Shown here: positions 54,742 to 63,775 of the stretch, piece after piece | Numbering within the stretch: the stretch's first letter is position 1 | Layout: every line of letters starts with the position of its first letter | Notes under the pieces: generated by a model | Told to the model about the DNA's origin: nothing | The model's input: only the letters and a program-made list of their open reading frames with translations | The model's database searches: none | Assembly (NCBI RefSeq): GCF_000223905.1 | Contig: NC_015948.1 | Span: 248,001-312,000, forward strand | Reading direction: 5' to 3' | Source of the DNA: Haloarcula hispanica ATCC 33960 | GTDB taxonomy: Archaea > Halobacteriota > Halobacteria > Halobacteriales > Haloarculaceae | Length of the DNA: 64,000 nt | Translations under genes and position numbers: made by a program

Positions 54742-55074
54742 TCAGTGGGCGGCCATCGAGGACAGGACGTTGAGGCAGTACACGCCGGCGACGATGAGCG
54801 TGATTCCGACGACGCCGACGGGGTCGACCGGTTCGTCGAACACGACGGTTCCGATGGCCGCGACACCGACGATACCCAGGGCGGCCCACGTCCCGTAGAC
54901 GACGCCGATGGGGAGCTCCTCCAGGGTCAGCGAGACGAGGTAGAACGCCACACCGTAGCCAAGGACGACGCCGAGGCTGGGAACGGGCTTCGAGAACCCC
55001 TCCGAGAGCTTGAGCGCGGTCGTTCCGAGCAGTTCCGAGGCGATTGCGGCCCCGAGTAACACGTACGGATTCAT
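54742..55074 (-). CDS. SMR-family multidrug efflux protein
   Basis: A 110-residue protein with four helices. ASELLGTTALKLSEGF contains Glu14, the essential proton and drug-binding residue of EmrE/QacE proteins, and LPIGVVYGTWAALGIVG is the helix 3 signature. A single SMR gene usually forms a dual-topology dimer that exports cationic compounds. It is divergent from a TrmB-type regulator gene across 194 bases, the usual layout for local control. Confidence 0.92.
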   Translation of the reverse strand: MNPYVLLGAAIASELLGTTALKLSEGFSKPVPSLGVVLGYGVAFYLVSLTLEELPIGVVYGTWAALGIVGVAAIGTVVFDEPVDPVGVVGITLIVAGVYCLNVLSSMAAH

Positions 55075-55268
55075 AGTGAGAACGCCGGCCGGCGGTGGGA
55101 TGAACGTACTGAAACGCCCCGCCACTTTCGGTGTGTTTCGGCCGCTCGGCGGCCCTGGCGGCGCTTCCGGTGGCAGGGAACCCACGTCGGGGGCGCTCCT
55201 CGCGCCGGCCGCACCCGCGTCGAGTCCGGTCCTGTGGACCTTTGTACCGGCCGCTCGACCACCCGACG

Positions 55269-56054
55269 ATGACCGAACTGGCCGAACTCGGGCTCTCGAA
55301 CTACGAGGAGACGGCGTATCGGACGCTGCTGGTGACCGGTGCGGTGTCCGCGAGCGACCTCTCCGACGCGAGCGGCGTCCCCCGGGGGCGGATCTACGAC
55401 GTGCTCAACGGCCTCGAAGCCCGCGGGATAGTCCGGACCCAGTCGACTGACCCGACGCGGTACACCCCCGTCGACCCGGAGACGGTCGTCGACAGGCTGC
55501 TCTCGGAGCGGACCCGCGAACTGGCATCGGAGTTCGATCGGTACCGGTCCGTCGCCGCGTCCGTCAGGGCGGACCTCCTGCCCGCGCCGCCCGTCGACAG
55601 CAGTTTCTGGCTCGGATCGCTCGGAAGCGAGGAGATGCGGGCGGCGATGAGCCGGCACGTCAGGACCGCCCGAGAGCACGTCCGGGCGACCGTCGGTCCG
55701 CCGTACGAGCGCGCGTCGTGGGAGACGCTCCAGACCGAGGTCGACGCGTTCCTCGACGGTGTGGGCGAGGACGTGCGGGTCGACCTGCTCTGTAGCGAGG
55801 CGGTACTCGACGTGCTTCCCGAGTCGCTCCCCGACCTGCTCGCCGACCGCAACGCGGCGGTCCGGGCGGTGCCGACGGTCGGGGTCTCCTTCGACGTGAT
55901 CGACGCCGCGGCGGTGACGGTCGACGTTCCGGACCCGCTCTCGCCCGCCGACAGGCTCGGCGTGGTCGGGATCACCGATTCGGAGGTCGCGGCGGCGTTC
56001 GAGGCCCGCTTCGAGCGACTGTGGGTCGAGGCGGAGCCGTTGCTGGGGCGGTAA
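55269..56054 (+). CDS. TrmB-family transcriptional regulator
   Basis: A 261-residue protein. The N-terminal winged helix (LGLSNYEETAYRTLLVTGAVSASDLSDASGVPRGRIYDVLNGLEARGIV, about 6-56) is the TrmB DNA-binding signature. A coiled linker follows (about 70-95), then an effector-like domain. It is divergent from the SMR pump gene and probably senses a compound that the pump exports, rather than the sugars that classical TrmB senses. Neighbouring genes and DNA (55.0-56.1 kb) are slightly richer in GC than average. Confidence 0.87.
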   Translation: MTELAELGLSNYEETAYRTLLVTGAVSASDLSDASGVPRGRIYDVLNGLEARGIVRTQSTDPTRYTPVDPETVVDRLLSERTRELASEFDRYRSVAASVRADLLPAPPVDSSFWLGSLGSEEMRAAMSRHVRTAREHVRATVGPPYERASWETLQTEVDAFLDGVGEDVRVDLLCSEAVLDVLPESLPDLLADRNAAVRAVPTVGVSFDVIDAAAVTVDVPDPLSPADRLGVVGITDSEVAAAFEARFERLWVEAEPLLGR

Positions 56055-56081
56055 TCCGGAACCGACTGACGGCCCCCCGTC

Positions 56082-57041
56082 TCAGCGGCCAGGGTTGACT
56101 GCAGGCACCTCGACGCGGTCCAGCACATCATCGACGACCGTTGCCGGGTCGACGCCGCGGACGCCCGCGTCGGCGGTCAGGACGAGTCGGTGGGCGAACG
56201 CCTCCCCGACGACGCTTTTCACGTCGTCCGGGACGGCGTAGTCGCGGCCGTCGAGGACCGCGGCGGCGCGAGTCGCCTCGAACAGTCGCTGAATACCACG
56301 CGGGGAGACGCCGACGTCCACGCGGTCGTCCTCGCGGGTGGCCCGGCCGAGTTCGACGACGTAGTCCCGGAGCGTGCCGTCGACGGTGACTGATTCGACA
56401 GTCCGCTGGAGCGCCGGCAGGCGCTCGCCGTCGATGACGCTGGTGACGCTCGGGGCCTGTGCCGTCCGGTCGGCCCGCCGGTCGATGAGTTCCCGCTCGC
56501 CGCCGAAGTCGGGATAGCCCATCGACGTCTTGACGATGAAGCGGTCCCGCTGGGCCTCGGGCAGGCCGAAGGTCCCCTCCTGTTCGACGGGGTTCTGCGT
56601 GGCGATGACGAAGAACGGCTCGGGCAGGTCGTGGGTCACGCCGTCGACGGTCACCTGCTTCTCGCCCATTGCTTCGAGCAGTGCGGCCTGCGTCTTGGGC
56701 GGTGCGCGGTTGATTTCATCGGCCAGCACGACGTTGGCGAAGACGGGGCCAGGCTGGAAGTCGAACTCGCCGGTGGCCTCGTTGAACACGTTCGAGCCGG
56801 TGATGTCGGACGGCAGCAGGTCCGGCGTGAACTGCACCCGCTTGAAGGAGAGATCGAGCGCCGTCGCGAACGACTGGGCGGTGAGCGTCTTCCCCGTGCC
56901 CGGCACGTCTTCCAGCAGGACGTGGCCCCGGGCGAGAACCCCGGTCATGACGGTTTCGAGGAAGTGGTCGTCAGCGATAACGGCACTGCCGACGGCGTCG
57001 AGAATCTGTCGGCTGGTTCGTCCGGCAGTGTCGTGGTCCAT
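56082..57041 (-). CDS. MoxR-family AAA+ ATPase
   Basis: A 319-residue ATPase with Walker A EDVPGTGKT, Walker B VLADEINRAPPKTQAALLEAM, sensor motif VIATQNPVEQEGTFGLPEAQRDRF and the C-terminal lid SPRGIQRLFEATRAAA. MoxR proteins help assemble or activate partners that carry VWA or DUF58 domains. Its usual partners (DUF58 and transglutaminase proteins) lie upstream on the opposite strand, with the SMR pump and regulator genes between. The ATG at 57041 matches the family start. Confidence 0.92.
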   Translation of the reverse strand: MDHDTAGRTSRQILDAVGSAVIADDHFLETVMTGVLARGHVLLEDVPGTGKTLTAQSFATALDLSFKRVQFTPDLLPSDITGSNVFNEATGEFDFQPGPVFANVVLADEINRAPPKTQAALLEAMGEKQVTVDGVTHDLPEPFFVIATQNPVEQEGTFGLPEAQRDRFIVKTSMGYPDFGGERELIDRRADRTAQAPSVTSVIDGERLPALQRTVESVTVDGTLRDYVVELGRATREDDRVDVGVSPRGIQRLFEATRAAAVLDGRDYAVPDDVKSVVGEAFAHRLVLTADAGVRGVDPATVVDDVLDRVEVPAVNPGR

Positions 57042-57184
57042 ACCGGCGTGTAGACAGCCACCGACAAATACCCTCTCCCTCGGGTCCACCGGTCGGCGTA
57101 CCGATACCATGTCATCCTATCACAATAAGAGAGTATTGCCGTAACTCTGAGTTATAGATAGCTAGGGATATATGCATACTGCAC

Positions 57185-58471
57185 ATGACCAACGACTACG
57201 GATTCGGGACGCGCTGTGTCCACGCCGGCCAGGAGGAGCCGGACCCGGCGACGGGGGCTCGCGCGCCGCCCATCTATCAGACCTCGTCGTACGTCTTCGA
57301 GGACGCCGACACCGCGGCCGACCGGTACGCCCTGGAGGACGACGGCAACGTTTACTCGCGGTTCGACAACCCTACTGTCCGGATGCTCGAAAACCGCATC
57401 GCCTCCCTCGAAAACGCCGTCGACGCTGTCGCGACGGGGTCGGGGATGGCCGCGCTCGACGCCGGGACGTTCGTCCTCGCGGCCAACGGCGACAACATCG
57501 TGACGGCCTCCTCTATCTATGGCGGCACGCATTCGTACTTCTCGAAGGCCGCCAGCCGGCGGGGCATCGAGACGCGGTTCGTCGACACGCTCGACCCGGA
57601 CGCCTACGCCGCGGCCATCGACGAGGACACGGCCTACGTCCACTTCGAGACCATCGGGAACCCCTCGCTCGTGGTCCCGCCGATGGAAGACATCGCCGAG
57701 GTGGCTCACGACCACGGCGTCCCCGTCTTCGTCGACAACACGTTCGGGACGCCGGCGCTCTGTAACCCGCTTGACCACGGCGTGGACCTCCTCTGGGAGT
57801 CGACGACGAAGTGGATCCACGGCTCCGGAACGACCGTCGGCGGCGTCCTCGTCGACGGCGGCTCGTTCCCCTGGGACGAGTACCCCGAGAAGTTCCCGGA
57901 ACTGGGCGGCGAGAACGAGGCCTTCGGCAAGAACTTCACCGAGGCATTCGGCGACCGCGCCTTCTCCGTCGCCGCCCGCCAGCGCGCCCTCCGTTCGCTG
58001 GGCGACGGCCAGAAACCGTTCGACGCCTGGGCAACGCTTCAGGGGGTCGAGACGCTCTCCCTGCGGATGGAGCGCCACTGCGAGAACGCGATGACCGTCG
58101 CACAGCACCTCGACGACCACCCCGATGTCGCCTGGGTCACCTATCCCGGACTGGAGAGTCACGAGACCCACGACCTGGCACAGCAGTACCTCTCCGGCGG
58201 GTTCGGCGGTATCGTCACCTTCGGACTGGAGGGCGGCTACGATGCCGGCCGACGGTTCTGCGAGGAGACTGAACTCGCGCAGTTCCTCGCCAACATCGGC
58301 GACGCGAAGACGCTGGTCATTCACCCGGCCTCGACCACCCACGCCCAGCTCAGTGAGGAAGAGCAACGCGCCAGCGGCGTGACGCCGGACCTCCTCCGGT
58401 TCAGCGTCGGCATCGAAGAGCCCGAAGACATCATCGCGGACATCGACGACACAATCGAGCGAATCACATGA
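57185..58471 (+). CDS. metY: O-acetylhomoserine sulfhydrylase MetY (PLP enzyme)
   Basis: A 428-residue protein of the Cys/Met metabolism PLP family. Lys209 in [11 protein letters not shown] forms the Schiff base; [28 protein letters not shown] is the start motif; [18 protein letters not shown] and [10 protein letters not shown] are typical of MetY. It makes homocysteine from O-acetylhomoserine and sulfide. The stop overlaps the start of metX by 4 bases (ATGA), so both methionine steps are coupled. A TATA box (GTTATAGAT) is about 30 bases before the ATG. Confidence 0.93.
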   Translation: MTNDYGFGTRCVHAGQEEPDPATGARAPPIYQTSSYVFEDADTAADRYALEDDGNVYSRFDNPTVRMLENRIASLENAVDAVATGSGMAALDAGTFVLAANGDNIVTASSIYGGTHSYFSKAASRRGIETRFVDTLDPDAYAAAIDEDTAYVHFETIGNPSLVVPPMEDIAEVAHDHGVPVFVDNTFGTPALCNPLDHGVDLLWESTTKWIHGSGTTVGGVLVDGGSFPWDEYPEKFPELGGENEAFGKNFTEAFGDRAFSVAARQRALRSLGDGQKPFDAWATLQGVETLSLRMERHCENAMTVAQHLDDHPDVAWVTYPGLESHETHDLAQQYLSGGFGGIVTFGLEGGYDAGRRFCEETELAQFLANIGDAKTLVIHPASTTHAQLSEEEQRASGVTPDLLRFSVGIEEPEDIIADIDDTIERIT

Positions 58472-59676
58472 ACGTCGAACACAACACAGTCTCGCTGGGC
58501 GAGTTCGAGTTCGACTGCGGCGAGACGATTCCGGATCTCGAAATCACCTACGAGGCCTACGGGGAGTTCGACGGCGACAACGCGGTGCTGGTCTGTCACG
58601 CCCTGACCGGCAGCGCCCACGTCGCCGGCCGCGACCGGGTCGACAGCGCCGACCAGGCCCGCGCCTGGTGGGACGACATCGTCGGCCCGGGCAAGGCCAT
58701 CGATACCACGGAGTACTACGTCGTCTGTGCGAACGTGCCCGGCTCGTGCTACGGGTCGACGGGGCCAAAAAGCGAGAACCCGGAGACGGGCGAGCCCTAC
58801 GGCACCGACTTCCCGCCGGTCACTGTCACGGACTGGACTGAGGCCCAGCGCGCGCTGCTCGACGAACTCGGGATTCCCCACCTCCACGCGGTCGTCGGCG
58901 GCAGCGTCGGCGGCATGAACGTCATCGAGTGGGCCAAGCGCCACCCGGACCACGTCGACCGCATCGTTCCCATCGCCGCGGCCGCGCGACTGGACACACA
59001 GTGCCTCTCGCTCGACGCCATCGCCCGACGGGCCATCACGACCGACCCGAACTGGAACCAGGGCCACTACTACGGCGAGGACCAGGACCCGCCCAGCGAC
59101 GGGCTGGCGCTGGCCCGCCAACTGGGCCATGTGATGTACCTCTCGAAGGCGTCGATGGAGCGCCGCTTCGGCCGCCGCGCCGCCGGCCGGGACGCCGTCC
59201 GCACGTTCCCCACCGACGCCGCGGGCGCGTTCTTCCCGTACCGCGACGTGGAGTCGTACCTCGATTACAACGCCGAGAAGTTCACCGAGCGCTTCGACGC
59301 CAATAGCTACCTCTACCTGACGCGGGCGATGGACAACTACGACCTCGCCGCCGGGTTCGAGTCCGACGCGGACGCGCTGGCGGCGTTCGACGGCGACGCG
59401 CTGGTGATGTCCTTTACCGCCGACTGGCACTTCACCACCCAGCAGGCGGAGGCGCTGGCCGACTCGCTCCGGGCGGCCGACGCGAACGTCGCCCACCACG
59501 TCATCGACTCCGACCACGGCCACGACGCGTTCCTCGTCGAACCAGACAACGTTGGGCCGCCGCTCGCGGACTTCCTCGACGCGGGCGTCGACGGTAACGC
59601 CGTCACCGACTCCGTTGTCGAGGATAGTCAGGAGAGCAATTTCGCACCCGTCCACAACAGCCTGTTCTCGCAGTAG
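58468..59676 (+). CDS. metX: Homoserine O-acetyltransferase MetX
   Basis: A 402-residue alpha/beta hydrolase-fold acyltransferase. The nucleophile is Ser146 in [15 protein letters not shown]; the acid and base lie in the later [11 protein letters not shown] and DSDHGHDAF blocks. [12 protein letters not shown] and [14 protein letters not shown] are MetX signatures. It makes O-acetylhomoserine for MetY encoded just upstream. A succinyl donor cannot be excluded from the sequence alone. Confidence 0.94.
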   Translation: MNVEHNTVSLGEFEFDCGETIPDLEITYEAYGEFDGDNAVLVCHALTGSAHVAGRDRVDSADQARAWWDDIVGPGKAIDTTEYYVVCANVPGSCYGSTGPKSENPETGEPYGTDFPPVTVTDWTEAQRALLDELGIPHLHAVVGGSVGGMNVIEWAKRHPDHVDRIVPIAAAARLDTQCLSLDAIARRAITTDPNWNQGHYYGEDQDPPSDGLALARQLGHVMYLSKASMERRFGRRAAGRDAVRTFPTDAAGAFFPYRDVESYLDYNAEKFTERFDANSYLYLTRAMDNYDLAAGFESDADALAAFDGDALVMSFTADWHFTTQQAEALADSLRAADANVAHHVIDSDHGHDAFLVEPDNVGPPLADFLDAGVDGNAVTDSVVEDSQESNFAPVHNSLFSQ

Positions 59677-59792
59677 CGACGCGAGTGCCGTTCGCCGACA
59701 GGCGGGTTCGCTGGCCCCGATTCGGCTCGTCAATCATGCATATTCTGTCTTACGGTAGCATTTAACACATTTCGGAACGACTAGCTCTATGT

Positions 59793-60095
59793 ATGGCTGA
59801 CATGACCACGAACATCGAAAGCGAGGAGTATTCGTTCGGCCAGACGGTGTACGACGAGGACGGGGACGCACTCGGGACCATCCGCGGGTTCGACGAACAC
59901 GGCTTCTACGTCACGGTCGAGGACGGCATCGAGTCGCTGTCGAGCGAGCATCTCAGCGCCGGGGCCGCGGGCGAGGCCGAACTGATGTGGCGCTGCTGGG
60001 AATGCGGCGAGATGGGCCAGATAGAGGACATCCCCGACGAATGCCCGTCCTGTAACGCGCCCAAGGAAGACATCTACTACTGGCAGGAGGACTGA
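59793..60095 (+). CDS. Small protein with rubredoxin-like zinc ribbon
   Basis: A 100-residue protein. The first 65 residues hold a small beta-rich domain (YDEDGDALGTIRGFDEHGFYVTV), similar in style to a PRC barrel. The end is a rubredoxin-like knuckle (WRCWECGEMGQIEDIPDECPSCNAPKEDIYYW) with two Cys-x2-Cys pairs that would hold zinc or iron. A TATA-like CATTTAACA lies about 30 bases upstream. The role is unknown; redox or zinc binding are both possible. Confidence 0.82.
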   Translation: MADMTTNIESEEYSFGQTVYDEDGDALGTIRGFDEHGFYVTVEDGIESLSSEHLSAGAAGEAELMWRCWECGEMGQIEDIPDECPSCNAPKEDIYYWQED

Positions 60096-60121
60096 GGCGA
60101 CGCCCGCGTGACAGGCCGGGC

Positions 60122-60679
60122 TTACGCCCGCTCGAATCGCTCGGCGACGGCCGGTCCGACTGACTCCCGCACGGTCTCGACGGCCGACGGCGGGAGCGAG
60201 AACCGAAGTGTCGTCCAGTCGAGTTCGAGAACCGCGTGCCCGTCCGCATCACCGATGACTACGTACACCAGCGTCCCCCCGTAGACGCGCGCCAGCGCGT
60301 CGAACGTTTCTGCCGTCATCGGCACCGTTCCGGTCGTGTGGGTGTCGGTAGCCGACACGTCGGTGTGGCCCGCGAGCGTCTCGACAGCGAACCGTTCGTG
60401 TTGGGGGGTGTCTCGCCGGCCGACACCGAGGTGGACAAACGCCTTTTCCGAGGACCGCGGTGACGCGTCCAGCACCGCCGCGAGCACGTCCAGCCCGACC
60501 GCTTCGTCCGGGTCGGACAGTTCGAACCGACGCCTGGTTTCGTCTTCCGGCCAGGTCGGTCCCGGTTCGACGCCGCCGCCGATGCCCTCCCACGCCGTGA
60601 CGATTGTCTCGGTCAGCCGGTCGATACCGATCTCGTCGATGGCCCGAACTACCGCCTCGGCGTCGTCGGAGTCGCCCAT
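60122..60679 (-). CDS. Conserved-type haloarchaeal protein, unknown function
   Basis: A 185-residue acidic soluble protein beginning MGDSDDAEAVVRAIDEIG. No domain recognised. The frame continues upstream to 60865 but through Arg-rich sequence that overlaps the neighbouring gene, so I start at the ATG at 60679. It is divergent from the ketopantoate reductase gene across 89 bases. Confidence 0.6.
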   Translation of the reverse strand: MGDSDDAEAVVRAIDEIGIDRLTETIVTAWEGIGGGVEPGPTWPEDETRRRFELSDPDEAVGLDVLAAVLDASPRSSEKAFVHLGVGRRDTPQHERFAVETLAGHTDVSATDTHTTGTVPMTAETFDALARVYGGTLVYVVIGDADGHAVLELDWTTLRFSLPPSAVETVRESVGPAVAERFERA

Positions 60680-60768
60680 GGCCGCTCGTTCGTTGCTCCC
60701 GGTCAAGTGCGTGCTGATTCCGGCACGCCGGTGGTAGGTTTTTGTTCGGGCCGTCCCTGCTCGTCGGT

Positions 60769-61653
60769 ATGGATATCGTCGTCGTCGGGGCCGGAAGCCT
60801 CGGCAGCCTCGTCGGTGGCTTGCTCGCCCGCGAACACGACGTGACGCTCGTGGGCCGCGAGCCACACGCCGGCAGCGTTAGCGAGAACGGTCTGTCGGTG
60901 GTGGGAACCGAGGAGTTCCGGGTCCGTCCGGGCGCACAGACGACGATTCCACAGCGTGCCGACCTCGCGCTGGTGACGGTCAAGGCCTACGACACCGCCG
61001 CCGTTGCAGCGGACCTCGCGGACTGCACGCTCGACGCTTGCCTCTCGCTCCAGAATGGGATGGGCAACGAGGAGCGGTTAGCCGCCGAACTCGACTGTCC
61101 GGTGCTGGCTGGGACGTGTTCCTACGGCGCGCGGCTCAGGGAACCGGGCACCGTGGCGTTCACCGGCCGCGGCGACATCGTACTCGGGGACCGCAACGGC
61201 GGCCGGTCCGCAACCGCCGACGACGTCGGGGCGGCGTTCCGTGCGGCCGGTATCGAGACAACCGTCGCAGCGGATATGCCGACCCGCCTCTGGGAGAAAC
61301 TCGCGGTCAACGCCGGTATCAACGCTGTGACCGCGCTCGCCCGCGTGGCGAACGGCGCGCTGGCCGACTCGCCGGCCGACAACATCGCGGCGGACGCTGT
61401 ACGGGAAACGGCCGCTGTCGCCCGGGAGCAGGGCATCGACCTCCCCGACGAGCGTGCGGTGTCGCTCGTCGAGCGTGTGGTCGACGACACCGCCGCCAAC
61501 CATTCGTCGATGTATCAGGATATCTCGGCCGGTCAGCAAACCGAAATAGATGCCATCAACGGCTATGTCGCCGAGACTGCGACCGAGCGGGTCCCGGTCA
61601 ACGAGACGCTTGCCGGGCTCGTCCGTACGTGGGAGCGACACCGCGAGCGGTAG
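60769..61653 (+). CDS. panE: 2-dehydropantoate 2-reductase (ketopantoate reductase)
   Basis: A 294-residue NADPH-dependent enzyme. The Rossmann motif VVVGAGSLGSLVGG is at the N-terminus; the second domain has LWEKLAVNAGINAVTALARVANG, with the catalytic Lys of the family, and HSSMYQDISAGQQTEIDAINGYV near the end. It makes pantoate for coenzyme A. The ATG at 60769 is chosen over the upstream 60742 because the family starts directly with the Rossmann strand. Confidence 0.92.
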   Translation: MDIVVVGAGSLGSLVGGLLAREHDVTLVGREPHAGSVSENGLSVVGTEEFRVRPGAQTTIPQRADLALVTVKAYDTAAVAADLADCTLDACLSLQNGMGNEERLAAELDCPVLAGTCSYGARLREPGTVAFTGRGDIVLGDRNGGRSATADDVGAAFRAAGIETTVAADMPTRLWEKLAVNAGINAVTALARVANGALADSPADNIAADAVRETAAVAREQGIDLPDERAVSLVERVVDDTAANHSSMYQDISAGQQTEIDAINGYVAETATERVPVNETLAGLVRTWERHRER

Positions 61654-61674
61654 GTTCTGGAATCACACAACGAC

Positions 61675-61680
61675 TATATA
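61675..61680 (+). promoter_or_regulatory. TATA box before the gluconate dehydratase leader ORF
   Basis: TATATA at 61675-61680 is centred 26-27 bases before the ATG at 61704 but about 118 bases before the dehydratase ATG. Transcripts would therefore start at the small ORF, leaving it between promoter and main gene. Confidence 0.55.
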
Positions 61681-61703
61681 CACGTCTCCTATGTGTGTCT
61701 CAC

Positions 61704-61799
61704 ATGACTCCACAGACCGACGGAGCGCGGCTCGACGCGCCGCGTAGTGCTCCCAGCGGGACTGCTTCGTGTACTACAGCGAGGGGACCACTGGCATGA
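61704..61799 (+). CDS. possible 31-residue leader ORF coupled to the gluconate/galactonate dehydratase gene
   Basis: The frame begins MTPQTDGARLDAPRSAPSG and ends with a TGA inside the ATGA of the next gene. With a TATA box 26-27 bases upstream of its ATG, a leaderless transcript would be translated from here, and the main gene would be reached by coupling. No family is recognised. If the main gene instead starts at an upstream GTG (61769), the overlap would be larger. Confidence 0.4.
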   Translation: MTPQTDGARLDAPRSAPSGTASCTTARGPLA

Positions 61800-62971
61800 C
61801 AGCCGACGACGCGGCCGGGAACCGCATCGTCGACTACGAACTGTTCGAGGTGCCGCCCCGGTGGCTCTTCCTTCGACTGGAGACGGCCGACGGTACTGTT
61901 GGCTGGGGCGAACCCGTCGTCGAGGGACGGGCCCACACCGTGCGTGCGGCTGTCGAGGAACTGCTCGACAGCTATCTCGTCGGCGAAAACCCCGAGAACA
62001 TTCAGGATCACTGGCAGGCAATGTACCGCGGCGGCTTCTACCGCGGCGGCCCGGTCCTGATGTCTGCCATCGCCGGCATCGACCAAGCGCTGTGGGACAT
62101 CAAGGGCAAGCAACTCGGCGCGCCGGTCCACCAGCTACTGGGCGGGCAGGCCCGGGACCGGATTCGGGTGTACCAGTGGATCGGCGGTGACGAGCCCTCC
62201 GACGTGGCGAACGCCGCTCGGGAACAGGTCGACGCCGGGTTCACAGCGCTGAAGATGAACGCGACGCCCGAGATCGAGCGCGTCGACAACCCGGCCACTG
62301 TCGAGGCCGCCGCGACCCGCCTCCGGGAGGTCAGGGAGGCCGTCGGCCCGGAGGTCGACATCGGCGTCGACTTCCACGGCCGCGTCACGAAGCCAATGGT
62401 CAAGCGCCTGGCGTCCGCGATGGAGCCCTACGAACCGATGTTCATCGAGGAACCGGTGTTGCCCGAACACAACGACGCGCTGCCGGCGCTTGCGGCCCAC
62501 ACCGACATCCCGATTGCGACCGGCGAGCGGATGTATTCGCGCTGGGACTACAAGGAGGTGTTCGAGGACGGGGCCGTCGACGTGATCCAGCCGGACCTCT
62601 CCCACGCCGGCGGCATCACCGAGGTGTACAAGATCGCGTCGATGGCCGAGGCCTACGACGTGGCGATGGCCCCGCACTGCCCGCTCGGCCCGGTCGCGCT
62701 GGCGTCCTGTGTTCAGGTCGACGCCTGCTCGCCCAACGCTCTCATCCAGGAGCAGAGCATCGACATCCACTACAACGAAACCACCGACGTGCTGGACTAC
62801 CTTGCCGACCCGTCGGTGTTCGACTACGAGGACGGGTTCGTCACTGTCCCCACCGACCCCGGACTGGCTATCGACATCGACGAGGCGTTCCTCCGGGAGC
62901 AGTCCCAGCAGGACGTCGACTGGCACAACCCCGTCTGGCGACACGACGACGGCAGCGTCGCCGAGTGGTAG
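61796..62971 (+). CDS. gnaD: D-gluconate/galactonate dehydratase (enolase superfamily)
   Basis: A 391-residue protein. DYELFEVPPRWLFLRLETADGTVGWGEPVVEGRAHTVRAAVEELLDSYL and MYRGGFYRGGPVLMSAIAGIDQALWDIKGK are hallmark blocks of galactonate/gluconate dehydratases. The barrel carries ALKMN (Lys), VDFHGR and IEEPV and GERMYSR (metal ligands), and APHCPLGP (general-base His). In haloarchaea this enzyme forms 2-keto-3-deoxygluconate in the semiphosphorylative Entner-Doudoroff route. It is a different branch from the enolase-superfamily gene at 23.7-24.9 kb. It is preceded by a promoter and a possible leader ORF. Confidence 0.9.
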   Translation: MTADDAAGNRIVDYELFEVPPRWLFLRLETADGTVGWGEPVVEGRAHTVRAAVEELLDSYLVGENPENIQDHWQAMYRGGFYRGGPVLMSAIAGIDQALWDIKGKQLGAPVHQLLGGQARDRIRVYQWIGGDEPSDVANAAREQVDAGFTALKMNATPEIERVDNPATVEAAATRLREVREAVGPEVDIGVDFHGRVTKPMVKRLASAMEPYEPMFIEEPVLPEHNDALPALAAHTDIPIATGERMYSRWDYKEVFEDGAVDVIQPDLSHAGGITEVYKIASMAEAYDVAMAPHCPLGPVALASCVQVDACSPNALIQEQSIDIHYNETTDVLDYLADPSVFDYEDGFVTVPTDPGLAIDIDEAFLREQSQQDVDWHNPVWRHDDGSVAEW

Positions 62972-63095
62972 CTCGGCGGCTCCTCATCGGTAACTGGCTA
63001 TCCTCTCGCACTCTCTCACCGGACAACTGTGAGACCGGCAGCACGGACACGCACCAAAGGAAAGGGCTCATATTCCGCGCCCGATACGTACCTGT

Positions 63096-63755
63096 ATGGC
63101 CTCCTCAACGTCGTGGAAGCGCGATTTCGCGAGCGGCCTTATTATCCTGTTGCCGCTGCTGGTGACGGTTTACGTTATCATCTATCTCTACTCTATCCTC
63201 GCGTCCGCGGCGGTCATCCCGGCGATTGACGGCGAACTGCTAGCGGCGCTCGGACTCCCCTCGGGAACGTCGTCTGTCGAACTCGCACGGGTGTTCACGA
63301 CGCTGATTATCTTCATCCTCATCGTGTTCTCTATCGGCTATCTGATGCGGACGGCCTTCGGCGACATCGTCGAACGGGCCATCGACGACGCGATGAACCA
63401 CGTCCCCGGGCTCCGGGTGGTGTACAACGCCTCGAAGATGGCGGTCGAGACGGCTGTCGGGGGAACCGAAGAACTCCAGGCGCCGGTGAAACTCGAAGTG
63501 TGGGACGGGATGCGGATGACCGCGTTCAAAACGGGCCAGACGACCGAGGACGGCCGCGAGGTGCTCTTCTTGCCGACAGCGCCGAACATCACGACCGGCT
63601 ACGTCGTCGAGGTCGAACCGCACCGCTACGAGGAAATCGACGAGCGCGTCGAAGAGGCGCTGACACGGATTCTCAGCGCCGGGTTCGGCGATACGGACCG
63701 TAGTACCGCCACGCCGATTCCGGTCGCCGACGAGGAAGACCTCGCGGACGATTAG
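63096..63755 (+). CDS. DUF502 membrane protein
   Basis: A 219-residue protein with two membrane segments (about 13-40 and 63-85), then the DUF502 block HVPGLRVVYNASKMAVETAVG and LFLPTAPNITTGYVVEVEP. The family is broadly distributed and of unknown function. It follows the dehydratase gene by 124 bases and appears to stand alone. Confidence 0.87.
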   Translation: MASSTSWKRDFASGLIILLPLLVTVYVIIYLYSILASAAVIPAIDGELLAALGLPSGTSSVELARVFTTLIIFILIVFSIGYLMRTAFGDIVERAIDDAMNHVPGLRVVYNASKMAVETAVGGTEELQAPVKLEVWDGMRMTAFKTGQTTEDGREVLFLPTAPNITTGYVVEVEPHRYEEIDERVEEALTRILSAGFGDTDRSTATPIPVADEEDLADD

Positions 63756-63775
63756 CCGCGCGGTTCAGTACCCGC

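Noticed and set aside
57152-59733. Two minus-strand open frames of 404 and 470 codons
   Set aside because: Antisense to metY and metX, which are intact, overlapping and recognisable.
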